37,596 nucleotides of DNA, from contig QIAN01000281.1 of assembly GCA_003225005.1 (NCBI GenBank), positions 1 to 37,596 on the forward strand, in the 5' to 3' direction. This document shows, piece after piece, positions 8,408 to 16,965 of this stretch (the stretch's first letter is position 1; every line of letters begins with the position of its first letter). The position numbers and the translations under genes were made by a program. This DNA comes from Acidobacteriota bacterium (lineage in GTDB: Bacteria; Acidobacteriota; Terriglobia; Terriglobales; Acidobacteriaceae). The notes below the pieces were generated by a model. It was not told the origin of the DNA and did not search any database. It was given only the letters and a program-made list of their open reading frames with translations.

Positions 8408-8478
8408 ATCGCGCTGACGTCACCGATGCCAAACCGCAGGCGACCTATCCAAACCCTTATGGCAAGGAGCAACGTTGA
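8404..8478 (+). CDS. possible 24-residue ORF between argB and argF
   Basis: The ATG at 8404 overlaps the argB stop (ATGA), and the TGA overlaps the TTG start of argF (TTGA). The frame would encode 24 residues beginning MNRADVTDAKPQ and ending PNPYGKEQR. The stop/start overlaps follow the pattern of every other junction in the operon, so it may be translated. It lies where many related operons carry argD (acetylornithine aminotransferase), but it shows no recognisable ArgD motif. It could be a tiny coupling or leader ORF, a scar of a lost gene, or chance. Confidence 0.4.
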   Translation: MNRADVTDAKPQATYPNPYGKEQR

Positions 8479-9485
8479 ACCCTCAACTACAGAACAAAGC
8501 ACCGGTCGCGGCTACAATTTTCCCTCAAGCCTTCTGGTGTCATGATCTGATTTCGACTCGCGACCTCGGCCCGCAGGGGGTTCAGGCGGTGCTGCACTTG
8601 GCGGAAATCATGAAGTCGCGTCCATCGGTCTTTCAAAGAACGTTGGCGGGCAAACAGCTAGTGATGTTCTTTGAGAAGCCCTCGCTTCGTACCCGGCTTA
8701 CGTTCGAGGCCGGAATGGCCAGCTTGGGCGGAACTGCCTTTTTTGTCGACCAGACTCATGGTCGAATCGATGCGCGAGAGAAGCTTAGTGACATAGCGCA
8801 CAATCTCGAACGCTGGGTGGATGCCATCGTGCTGCGCACGTTCGCACAAGATACGATTGAAGGCATGGCGGAGTACGCGTCGGTCCCCGTAATTAATGCT
8901 CTCAGCGATCTGGAGCATCCGTGCCAGGCGTTGGCCGATTACTTCACCCTCGGGGAGCGGTTCGGTGACCTCACGAACGTCCGCCTTGCTTATGTGGGCG
9001 ATGGCAACAATGTCGCGCACTCTCTGCTTCTCACCTGTGCTTGTCTTGGGTCTTCGATTCGAGTCGCCACACCCGCTGGCTTTGCACCCAGCGCGCAGAT
9101 TGTCGCAGACGCCCAGGAGATCGCGGAGGGAACCGGCGCCGAGATTGAGCTAATGACGGATCCCTGCGCGGCCGTCACCGGCGTTGATGCGATTTACACC
9201 GACGCCTGGGCCAGCATGGGACAGGAGCACGAAGCGGACCAGCGGGCGAAGATATTCCCACCCTACCAGGTGAACCGGAAACTCATGATCAAGGCCGCAC
9301 CGAATGCGGTTTTCATGCACTGTTTGCCTGCGCACCGGGGAGAAGAAGTCACCGACGAGGTTATGGATTCCGAAAACTCGATGATCTTTGAGCAAGCCGA
9401 AAACCGGCTGCACGTTCAAAAAGCCATTCTGTACTTGCTGCTGGGCGGCGCCGTTCGCCTGCCCGCAAGGAGCGCTCATGCCTGA
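8475..9485 (+). CDS. argF: ornithine carbamoyltransferase
   Basis: A 336-residue enzyme that transfers the carbamoyl group from carbamoyl phosphate to ornithine to give citrulline. The carbamoyl-phosphate loop SLRTR is at residues 70-74 and HPCQ at 148-151. The ornithine-binding loop DAWASMG is at 243-249; its SMG form points to ornithine rather than N-acetylornithine as substrate. HCLPAHRG is at 282-289. The TTG start at 8475 is supported by AAGGAG five bases upstream. The C-terminus overlaps argG by eight bases. Confidence 0.93.
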   Translation: MNPQLQNKAPVAATIFPQAFWCHDLISTRDLGPQGVQAVLHLAEIMKSRPSVFQRTLAGKQLVMFFEKPSLRTRLTFEAGMASLGGTAFFVDQTHGRIDAREKLSDIAHNLERWVDAIVLRTFAQDTIEGMAEYASVPVINALSDLEHPCQALADYFTLGERFGDLTNVRLAYVGDGNNVAHSLLLTCACLGSSIRVATPAGFAPSAQIVADAQEIAEGTGAEIELMTDPCAAVTGVDAIYTDAWASMGQEHEADQRAKIFPPYQVNRKLMIKAAPNAVFMHCLPAHRGEEVTDEVMDSENSMIFEQAENRLHVQKAILYLLLGGAVRLPARSAHA

Positions 9486-10683
9486 AAAAATTGTGCTCGC
9501 TTATTCCGGCGGCTTGGATACTTCAATCATCATTCCGTGGCTAAAGGAAAACTACTCCTATGACGTGATCGCCATGGTAGGCGACGTGGGTCAGGGAGAC
9601 GACATTGAGGCGGTCGTCGAAAAAGCTTACGCGACGGGCGCGAGCAAAGTGGTGGTTGAAGATCTTCGCGAAGAATTTCTCACTGGCTATGTCTTTCCTG
9701 CCCTGAAAGCGGGTGCTGTATACGAGCACAAATATCTTCTCGGTACCTCACTCGCCCGGCCTGTAATCGCGAAGCACCAGGTTGAGGTCGCTGTGCGCGA
9801 GGCAGCGTCTGCCGTGGCTCACGGGTGTACCGGCAAGGGAAACGATCAGGTTCGGTTTGAATTGACTTATCAAGCGCTCGCCCCCCAGCTAAAGGTGATT
9901 GCTCCGTGGCGGGAATGGTCGCTCAAGTCTCGTGAAGATTGCTTGGACTATGCCGAGCAGCACGGCATTCCGGTGGCGGCGAGCCGCGAAAAGATTCACA
10001 GCCGCGACCGCAACCTATGGCACATCAGTCACGAGGGCGGCGAATTGGAAGACGCCGCGAATGCTCCCCTGCCCACAACCTGGCAGATCACTTGCTCGCC
10101 GCAAGAGGCGCCTGACAGTGAAGAGCACGTGAAGATAGGTTTCAGCAAAGGGATTCCGGTCTCCGTAAACGGGATGGAGCTTGACCCGGTGTCGCTGGTC
10201 GAACTGCTCAACGAAATTGGCGCACGAAACGCAATCGGTCGCGTCGATCTGGTGGAGAACCGTTTTGTCGGAATTAAATCACGGGGATGCTATGAAACTC
10301 CCGGAGGAACTCTGCTCATGGCCGCCCATCGCGAGATAGAGGGATTGTGCCTGGAACGCGAAGTGGCGCATTTCAAGCAACACATAGGCCTCAAATATGC
10401 TGAGCTTGTCTACTTCGGTCTTTGGTTTACTCCATTGCGCGAAGCCCTCGACGCCTTTGTCGAGACTACCCAAAGGGAAATGACGGGCAGCGCCACCCTC
10501 ACTTTATATAAGGGGAATGTGTCGGTGGTGAGCCGGGGGTCTGAGCAATCGCTCTATCGCACCGGCCTCTCTTCATTCACCATGGACGACAGTTACGACC
10601 AGAAGGACGCGGCCGGCTTCATCCGCATTCTCGGACTGCCTTCACGCTCGCGCGCCCGCGCGCGACAGGAGGTCGCACGATGA
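9478..10683 (+). CDS. argG: argininosuccinate synthase
   Basis: A 401-residue ATP-dependent ligase that joins citrulline and aspartate. The P-loop AYSGGLDTS is at residues 8-16. Further signatures are GCTGKGNDQVRFE, ISHEGG in the RDRNLWHISHEGGELE region and GRVDLVENRFVGIKSRG. The length and C-terminal dimerisation tail are normal. The ATG at 9478 is chosen because it begins the family N-terminus; an earlier in-frame start would overlap argF by nearly 100 bases. The stop overlaps the argH start (ATGA). Confidence 0.96.
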   Translation: MPEKIVLAYSGGLDTSIIIPWLKENYSYDVIAMVGDVGQGDDIEAVVEKAYATGASKVVVEDLREEFLTGYVFPALKAGAVYEHKYLLGTSLARPVIAKHQVEVAVREAASAVAHGCTGKGNDQVRFELTYQALAPQLKVIAPWREWSLKSREDCLDYAEQHGIPVAASREKIHSRDRNLWHISHEGGELEDAANAPLPTTWQITCSPQEAPDSEEHVKIGFSKGIPVSVNGMELDPVSLVELLNEIGARNAIGRVDLVENRFVGIKSRGCYETPGGTLLMAAHREIEGLCLEREVAHFKQHIGLKYAELVYFGLWFTPLREALDAFVETTQREMTGSATLTLYKGNVSVVSRGSEQSLYRTGLSSFTMDDSYDQKDAAGFIRILGLPSRSRARARQEVAR

Positions 10684-12080
10684 AAATGTGGTCCGGCCGA
10701 TTCCGCCAGCCGCTCGATCCCGAGTTCGAACGCTGGCAACGGTCGTTTGAGTTCGACTGTCGCCTGCTGCGCTACGAGCTCACGGCCAGCAGCGCTCATG
10801 CCAATGCTCTCAAAGCCGCGGGCATCCTGAGTGCCGATGACTTGATCAACATCCTTCAAGGGCTGGAGCAGATAGGTGCACAGACAGCTTCACCGGGTTT
10901 TCTGAAAGACGACAGTGCGGAGGACGTGCATCACTTCGTTGAGATGCACCTGGTGGCGCTGATCGGTGAAACTGGATACAAGCTGCACAGTGGCCGCAGC
11001 CGCAATGAACAGATCGCGACTGATCTCCGCTTATACGTGCGAGCGGCGATTGATCAATTGCGATTCGATCTGGCTGAATTGTGCGGCGTTGTGACGAATC
11101 GTGCCGAGCAGGCCGAAAATGCCGCGATGCCTGCTTACACTCACTTGCAGCGTGCTGAACCCGTGCTGGTGGCACATTGGCTGCTGGCTTATGTCGAAAT
11201 GTTTCTTCGCGATGCAGACCGGCTGGCCGACTGCCGGAGGCGCGTCAATCTTTGTCCTCTAGGTTCCGGAGCGGTGGCCGGAGCTACGTTCCCGCTGGAT
11301 CGCAGCGCCATGACAGCGGATCTCGATTTCGCTGCTTCGACTGCAAACAGTATCGATGCCACCGGCGACCGTGATTTCGTCCTCGAGTTCGTGAACGCGC
11401 TTTCGCTTTTGGCATTGCACATGAGCCGATGGGCGGAGGAGATGATTTTATTTTCCTCGCAGGAGTTTGGCTTTGTCCATCTGCCCGAGTCCTATTCAAC
11501 GGGAAGCAGCGCGATGCCCCAGAAGAAGAATCCAGATCTTCTGGAGCTGGCGCGGGGAAAAGCCGGTCGCGTGATCGGTGATGCAACCACGCTGCTGGTG
11601 GCCCTGAAAGGCTTACCGCTGGCATATAACAAGGACCTCCAGGAAACGCAGGAGCCGCTCTTCGACGCGACCGACACGGTGGTAGCGCTGCTGCCGCTGG
11701 TTACGGGCTGGATTAAATCCGTGGAGTTCAATCACGACCGCATGCAGGAAGCGGCGCGATCAGGGTTCATGAACGCCTGGGCGGCCGCGACTTACCTAGT
11801 CAAACGTGGTTTCGCTTTTCGAATCGCTCATGAGCAGATCGGCAAAGCCGTCCAGAAATGTATGGAGAAAGGCTGCGAGCTTCAGGATCTTTCGTTGCAC
11901 GAGCTGCGGTCTCTGAATCCTGCGTTTGCTCAAGATTTTTATGAATGCTTGAGCCTCACTTCCGTGCTTGCGATCCACGACGTTCAAGGCGGCACGGCTC
12001 CGGCCCGAGTGCGACAGGCAATCGTCCTTGCCAAGAAACGAATTTCAGCGATGCTTGAGGAGATCCATGCGCACGCGTAA
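10680..12080 (+). CDS. argH: argininosuccinate lyase
   Basis: A 466-residue member of the fumarase/aspartase superfamily that splits argininosuccinate into arginine and fumarate. The start MKMWSGRF is the usual opening. HSGRSRNEQ at residues 103-111 and THLQ at 154-157 form the substrate site. The flexible signature loop GSSAMPQKKNP at 275-285 carries the catalytic serine. It overlaps argG by four bases and the following acetyltransferase gene by 14. Confidence 0.96.
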   Translation: MKMWSGRFRQPLDPEFERWQRSFEFDCRLLRYELTASSAHANALKAAGILSADDLINILQGLEQIGAQTASPGFLKDDSAEDVHHFVEMHLVALIGETGYKLHSGRSRNEQIATDLRLYVRAAIDQLRFDLAELCGVVTNRAEQAENAAMPAYTHLQRAEPVLVAHWLLAYVEMFLRDADRLADCRRRVNLCPLGSGAVAGATFPLDRSAMTADLDFAASTANSIDATGDRDFVLEFVNALSLLALHMSRWAEEMILFSSQEFGFVHLPESYSTGSSAMPQKKNPDLLELARGKAGRVIGDATTLLVALKGLPLAYNKDLQETQEPLFDATDTVVALLPLVTGWIKSVEFNHDRMQEAARSGFMNAWAAATYLVKRGFAFRIAHEQIGKAVQKCMEKGCELQDLSLHELRSLNPAFAQDFYECLSLTSVLAIHDVQGGTAPARVRQAIVLAKKRISAMLEEIHAHA

Positions 12081-12576
12081 AGCGATTCTGCCGGACGCCC
12101 AGCGGATCCACGGCCTGATATCGGCCTATGCAGGCGATGGCACGCTATTGCCGCGTACCCTGGCGGAAATCTGCAAAGACATACGGGATTTTGTTGTCCT
12201 CGAAGATGGCGGGGCAATCATCGGCTGCGGAGCGCTCCATCTTTATGGCACGCACCTGGCCGAAATTCGCTCCATCACGGTGGCTTCGGCTGCGCAAGGC
12301 AGAGGAGGCGGTGGGCGGCTGGTGAAAGCGTTGATGGCAGAAGCCAAGAAGCAGCGCGTGGGTTGTATATGCCTGTTCACGCGCACTCCTGACTTCTTCG
12401 CACACCTGGGTTTCAAGACTGCGCAGCGAGAGGACCTTCCCGACAAAATTTACAAGGACTGCCACTCCTGTCCCAGATTCCACGCCTGCGATGAAGTAGC
12501 CATGGTGCGTGGTGAACTCCCAAAATTCGCGATACTTCCAGAGCCTGCGAACTGGCTGGTGAAGTTACAAGCCTAA
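12067..12576 (+). CDS. GNAT acetyltransferase, probable amino-acid N-acetyltransferase (N-acetylglutamate synthase)
   Basis: A 169-residue single-domain GNAT protein. The acetyl-CoA loop is QGRGGGGRL (about residues 77-85), preceded by the strand EIRSITV. A cysteine group (C132, C135 and C141 in KDCHSCPRFHACDEVAM) follows the fold, as in the short ArgA-like N-acetylglutamate synthases. It would supply N-acetylglutamate, the first step of the pathway, consistent with its place as last gene of the operon and its 14-base overlap with argH. No amino-acid-kinase domain is present, so it is unlike classical E. coli ArgA. The gene symbol is withheld because the substrate is inferred mostly from context. 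Confidence 0.8.
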   Translation: MRTRKAILPDAQRIHGLISAYAGDGTLLPRTLAEICKDIRDFVVLEDGGAIIGCGALHLYGTHLAEIRSITVASAAQGRGGGGRLVKALMAEAKKQRVGCICLFTRTPDFFAHLGFKTAQREDLPDKIYKDCHSCPRFHACDEVAMVRGELPKFAILPEPANWLVKLQA

Positions 12577-12711
12577 CCGGAAAGCCCGCCTCGCCCCAAT
12601 CTGCGGGATCAAGATTCACCATTGGCTCGCCGATACTGATCGGCCATCCGAAGTGTTCGATATAGAACACCGCGTCATATTTGCCTGAGCTGGCTTACGG
12701 ACATCCATTGA

Positions 12712-14184
12712 CTACCGTGGGCCCGGGGCAGATGAATCGTGTCTAGCCTCCCTGAAATACCGCAGTGCTTTTTCCCAAGCCTGAGCACCCACCAGCCTAC
12801 CAGTGGCTCGTCCGACAAGGTCAGCACTTTCAAAGTGGATTCCACCGTACCTACGGGAAATTCCTGCCTGGTTGGCAGCATCGGTGAACGTGGCCCAGTA
12901 AAGCGTTATTGGAGTAGCAGGAGTCACACCCGGCTCAACCGCAGAGCTACCCGGGTCGAACGTGACGGATGCGCCAAAGATGTCACTGTTAGTCCACCTC
13001 CTCAGGATCTCAGCCCCCGCAGCACTGAAGGTACTCTGTCCGGAGAAGTATTCCGGAAAAGGGGGAGTGGGGAAAGTAGACGGCTGATAAGGGATCCAGT
13101 TTCCGCCATCCATTGTTACAGTCCCCATGAACGGTCCTCCCCAGGCCTTAATCGTCTGTCCGTGGAACAGGAAAGGTATTGCGGACGGGCCGAACCGAAT
13201 CAAATACCCGTTTCGCGACCCATGCGGCAATGCCGGCATCGTGAATGGCCGCTGTCAATGCGAAGAACATTTTGGCATCATCGTCCACGGTGTGGTGGTC
13301 TCTGCTCGAAACGAATTGGGCAAACAAATCCCAGTGCCCGGGCGGCAGTTCCGTGTGCGGGCCATTGGCCCAGTACTCGGCAATCATCTTTTGCCTGTCG
13401 GTCAGACCAGCGCTGATTGCGATTAGAGCCTGAGCTTGGCGTTCGTAAGTCTCAGACGGATAGAGTGCGGGTCCGAGGCAAGCGCTGAAAAGACGGAGCT
13501 CATCTGCCGACCTCATCGCGAATGGTGTGACCTTATACCATTGTGCGCCGACAAATGACGGGGTCACGGTCATCGCCCCGTTGAAGTAAGTTAGCGGCTG
13601 CCAATGATTCGGGTTGAGGCTGGAATAGTCATAACTTGTCCCGAGTGGAACCGTAGTTGCAGGATTTACCGGACTGTATCCGGTGTAGTCGGCGTATGGC
13701 GCACCACTCGCCGTCAGGTTACCGAGCTGGTTGGAGCCGTCGTTATGGCGGATGGCGAGGATAGCATCGCAGGTCACATTTCCTATTCCGGTCGCTGTCG
13801 TCGTGTCGGTGGAATTGTCATTGATGTCGTACCCAAGGCTGGCCATCAAAGCATCGAAGACCACGCCCTTATCGCCCGGAAATAAGTCCACCGCCGCACG
13901 ATAGGCAGCGAAGCTGATGGCCTGGTTCTTATTCCAGTTCCCACGGCCGTCCGGGCGTAGGCCGCCCAGGCGTCGTAGACACAATTGTGGACAATGAACA
14001 GGGCGCGTGCGACCATTGGCGGTCCAATTTTTGAATCGCGCACGCCCTGCAATGCTGCATTGTTCCATTGGACGACGACATTCGGCGATTGCGGGAGCGC
14101 AGGAATCGCGCAGATGCTCAGGATTGCGAGTGCAACAGCGACCGCATTTGGAAGCCGGAATCGACAGGTATGTGGGTTTGTCAT
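12712..14184 (-). pseudogene. decayed vanadium-dependent haloperoxidase/PAP2-like secreted protein
   Basis: Three minus-strand frames together read as one exported haloperoxidase. The N-terminus (13846-14184) has a signal peptide and VVQWNNAALQ and VYDAWAAY. The middle (read to about 13200) has ISFAAYRAAVDLFP, KMFFALTAAIHDAGIAAWVAKR and FDSVRPV. The C-terminus (read from about 13210) has KAWGGP, NWIPYQPSTFPTPPFPEYFSG and RRYGGIHFESAD. The reading frame changes near 13940-13975 and near 13195-13215, and about 15 residues seem missing at the first site. The conserved SGHS motif, whose histidine acts in catalysis, reads SGQS here, while the later GGIHF histidine remains. Two shifts plus a lost catalytic residue argue for real decay. 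Confidence 0.8.
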
Positions 14185-14461
14185 TTCAGCACCGCATTAG
14201 CGAAGGGTAAAAGCATGGTGCGCTTGCACCGGGGATTGCAATAGCAACATAGAAGCGCCTGAGGGTTCGTTTGTCGATTCGAGAACTGTCTTGCGGGCGC
14301 GAGTATACATCAAAATAGAGCACCGAGGTGATTTTCGCGCCACGCCTTTAGAAATTTAATGCTCCCGGAACCCCACCATTCGACAATAATGCTACCTAGC
14401 TGACAGGCCGAGGGGAACCAACGCAGTCTGAGCAGCTGCGGTCGCAAAAGGGTGAGCAGAA

Positions 14462-15487
14462 TTGGTTTCAAAGCAGAACATCATTCCCTGGGTTTTCATA
14501 GTCGCTGCATTTTGCCCATCCAGCTTCAGTTCGAGCGCCATCACGATTATCACTTCGCGAGGCATCATTTTGGCCATGGACGGGAAGTCCGTTGATCGTT
14601 GCGTTGGACCGTGTCCGTCATCGAGAGAATCCAAGAAAATAGTTCTTATTCAGGACCGTGTCGTCGTGGGGAGTGTCGGCCTGTATGCCGTGCTTGGAGA
14701 TGCCCACAACGTCGCACCGTACTATTTCCCAGCCTTAATTGGCCAAATAAAAGCTCGACTTCCGGCCGATGCATCTGTGTCCCGAGTCTCCGAAATCGTA
14801 AAAGAGGAGGTTGAGAAATTCTCTTCTTGGTTTGACGTGTATTTGAAGCGTGGGCTTCTTCAACAGAAGGACTCACCTGGGGATTACCCTCTCGAGTATC
14901 TGCTTGCGGGCTACCAAGCCGGTGTTCCTACGATCTACTCCATATATGCCGAGGTTGATTGGCAAGAACTACACCTCAAAGGCATCCAGCGAGTTCTAAT
15001 GCACCCTGAACGGAACGGCCAAGACGACTTCGCAATCTATGGCGTTGGGTCGAAGCGTGTCCTTCTAGAACTCAAACAGGAGCAGGGCGAACTCTATCAG
15101 AGGGTAATATCCAAAGCTCCTTTGGAAAGTCGTATGTTAAGTGGAAAAAGAGAGCTCTCTGTCAATCAAGCCAGCAACTTAGTTCATGCACTTCTGGAAG
15201 TCGAAGCCGAAGCTAATCCAGAACAAGTTGGTCCGCCTTTTACTATCGTTACGATTCCCAGAAATGGCCCTCCCCTGATGTCAGTTATCGATGCTCACAT
15301 CCATCCGGAACCCAGCCCGCTTCATAACAACGAGACTTGTCTCGAATCTGCTGAATCCCTTCCCCTGACAAGACTGGTCGGTGTCTTCGCATTCTTGATT
15401 GAACCTTGGACTGGTGCGAACTGGGTAATCCAAAATGAAAAAAAGAGGTCGGCCAAGAAGGTGAGCGATTTCGAATCCTATCACTAA
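14462..15487 (+). CDS. exported proteasome-like (Ntn-hydrolase fold) protein
   Basis: A 341-residue protein with a hydrophobic N-terminal segment (residues 6-21) resembling a signal peptide. Next comes SAITIITSRGIILAMDGKS, which matches the first strands of 20S proteasome beta subunits and HslV, then KKIVLIQDRVVVGSVGLYA (57-76), matching the second pair of strands. A strand YLLAGYQAGVPTIYSI (146-161) and ending TIVTIPRN continue the fold. If cleavage leaves Ser24 or Ser25 first, D40 falls at the place of proteasome D17, and K58/K59 lie close to that of K33. About 70 extra C-terminal residues are unexplained. The TTG start follows an AAGGGTGA sequence and an in-frame stop at 14453. Peptidase activity is inferred. 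Confidence 0.6.
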   Translation: MVSKQNIIPWVFIVAAFCPSSFSSSAITIITSRGIILAMDGKSVDRCVGPCPSSRESKKIVLIQDRVVVGSVGLYAVLGDAHNVAPYYFPALIGQIKARLPADASVSRVSEIVKEEVEKFSSWFDVYLKRGLLQQKDSPGDYPLEYLLAGYQAGVPTIYSIYAEVDWQELHLKGIQRVLMHPERNGQDDFAIYGVGSKRVLLELKQEQGELYQRVISKAPLESRMLSGKRELSVNQASNLVHALLEVEAEANPEQVGPPFTIVTIPRNGPPLMSVIDAHIHPEPSPLHNNETCLESAESLPLTRLVGVFAFLIEPWTGANWVIQNEKKRSAKKVSDFESYH

Positions 15488-15561
15488 AGTAAAACCTCAC
15501 TCTAGTCTAGCAGCTAGGAGGCGGATGAATTAGGATGGTTTCGACTTTGGAGGTACCAGCG

Positions 15562-15771
15562 ATGAGGGTAGGCGCACGCAACCGTATTACCGGGAAAGTC
15601 ACAGATATCAAGAAGGGGAACCTGATGTGTCTCGTCAAGCTAGAGGTTCCCGCCCACTCCCGAATGGCATCTGTCATGACGATTGAGTCACTCGACGAAC
15701 TGGGCATCAAAAAGGGCGACGACGTCGAAGTGATCGTCAAAGCGGTTAACGTCCTTCTGATCAAACACTAG
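15562..15771 (+). CDS. molbindin: single TOBE/Mop domain protein
   Basis: A 69-residue protein made of one Mop/TOBE domain, which in small oligomers binds molybdate or tungstate. Visible features are the N-terminal RVGARNRITGKV strand, SVMTIESLDELGIKKGDDVEVIVKA and the closing NVLLIKH. The ATG at 15562 is chosen because a full GGAGGT (15549-15554) precedes it by seven bases; a start at 15535 would add nine non-conserved residues. No molybdate transporter gene is adjacent. It converges with the truncated sigma factor gene and their ends overlap by about 11 bp. Confidence 0.85.
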   Translation: MRVGARNRITGKVTDIKKGNLMCLVKLEVPAHSRMASVMTIESLDELGIKKGDDVEVIVKAVNVLLIKH

Positions 15772-16458
15772 TTGTGATGCGCTGCTTTCGGGCATGCACC
15801 GTTTTGGCCATTGATGAGTAGCCCTCGTTGAAGATCAGGTAGATAACTTCCAGGACCGACGACAAGCGTGCGACAAGCTCGGCACCACGGGGGACCTCAA
15901 AGGGAACGCGCTCTTCGGCCAGGGTACGTTTGGCCCGGACAATGCGTTGGGCGATGGTCGGCTCCGGCACGACGAAGGCACGCCCGATCTCCTCAGTTGT
16001 CAGACCCCCGAGCAAGCGGAGCGTGAGTGCTACGCGTCCCTCGGTTGAGAGCACCGGGTGACAGGAGATGAACACCAGGCGCAGGAGGTCGTCGCCGACG
16101 TTATCGTCGATCGCGGTATTGAAGTCTGGCTCGGCCATCTCCTGCGCCTCAAGCTCGCGACCGAGTTCCTCGTGCTTGCGCTCCATGCGAGTGTTTCGGC
16201 GGATGTGATCGATTGCACGATGCTTGGCGGTGGCCATGAGCCAGGCGCCCGGGTTGGCCGGGACTTCGGCCACTGCTCCAGCGCGGCGACGAGAGCATCC
16301 TCCGCAAAGTCCTCGGCCAGACCGACATCGCGGAGGATCCGCGCCAGCCCGGCAATGAGCCTCGGGGACTCAATCCTCCAGACTGCATCGATGGCGCGAT
16401 GTGTGTCGGGAGCCGTCACACAGCTACCGATCACAACATCTTTATTGCGCCAGCGCAA
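15761..16458 (-). pseudogene. ECF sigma factor (ECF42/SigJ-like), frameshifted and truncated
   Basis: Two minus-strand frames form one sigma factor. The first (16275-16458) carries sigma region 2, from HRAIDAVWRIESPRLIAGLAR to DALVAALEQWP. The second (15761-16273) continues with ANPGAWLMATAKHRAIDHIRR, region 4 (GRVALTLRLLGGLTTEEIGRAF, then IAQRIVRAKRTL) and LEVIYLIFNEGYSS. The frame changes near 16275. After NEGYSS the sequence departs from the family and stops within 17 residues, so the roughly 200-residue C-terminal domain typical of this sigma group is missing, with the break near 15825. A natural start may be GTG at 16419. It sits directly downstream of a DGPF gene, the classic partner of ECF42. 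It is probably non-functional unless the shift is a sequencing error. Confidence 0.75.
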
Positions 16459-16488
16459 GCGGGACGCTCCGCGCTGTGAATCCTGCTT

Positions 16489-16890
16489 CTACTTGGCCGT
16501 CGTACTCGAAAGCTCCTTTACGTGCTGAGCGAAGTCTTCGGGCCCGAAGATCTGGCGAACCTCGGTCGTTCCTTCCCAGCCCGGCCAGTGTTTCTTGTGA
16601 AGCTCCATGAAGACCACCGCAGATTCGATCGCCTCTTCCCTCGATTTCAACTCAAACTGAGCATAGCCGCCGATGACCTCCTTAGCCTCGGTGAAGGGCC
16701 CGTCGGTCACGGTCACCTTCCCCCCGGAGAGTCGGACGCGGGCGCCCTGCGCTGTTGGGGCGAGCCCCCCGCTCCCGAGCATCGTTCCGGCTTTGTCCGC
16801 CTCTCCGCTAAGCTTCGCAATGGCATTCATGAGCGACTTGGGCGGCGGGCCCTGGTTCTCGGGATGCTTGACGATCATCATGAATCGCAT
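16489..16890 (-). CDS. YCII/DGPF-domain protein (copy 1)
   Basis: A 133-residue YCII-related dimeric ferredoxin-like protein. It has the family opening MRFMMIVKHPE, a GLAPTAQGARVRLSG segment and the signature TDGPFTEAKEVIGGYAQFEL (DGPF at about residues 63-66). The enzymatic role of DGPF proteins is unknown, but they are the usual regulon partners of ECF42 sigma factors. AAGGAG lies just before the ATG. A matching ECF-type promoter ends about 80 bp upstream, and the sigma factor gene begins about 30-70 bp downstream, suggesting one transcript. Confidence 0.88.
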   Translation of the reverse strand: MRFMMIVKHPENQGPPPKSLMNAIAKLSGEADKAGTMLGSGGLAPTAQGARVRLSGGKVTVTDGPFTEAKEVIGGYAQFELKSREEAIESAVVFMELHKKHWPGWEGTTEVRQIFGPEDFAQHVKELSSTTAK

Positions 16891-16965
16891 TTTTAGATCT
16901 CCTTTTAGTTTTTGGGTTGCGAGCCCGGGTTCCGGACGGTCTCGACCGCCGAACCCAAGCTCTAC

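Noticed and set aside
15514-15535. Strong GGAGG followed by ATG-AAT-TAG before the molbindin gene
   Set aside because: The frame stops after two codons, and the second GGAGGT before 15562 explains the real start better.
16058-16528. A 156-codon plus-strand frame opposite the sigma factor gene
   Set aside because: It is antisense to clearly conserved sigma factor regions and has no recognisable domain.
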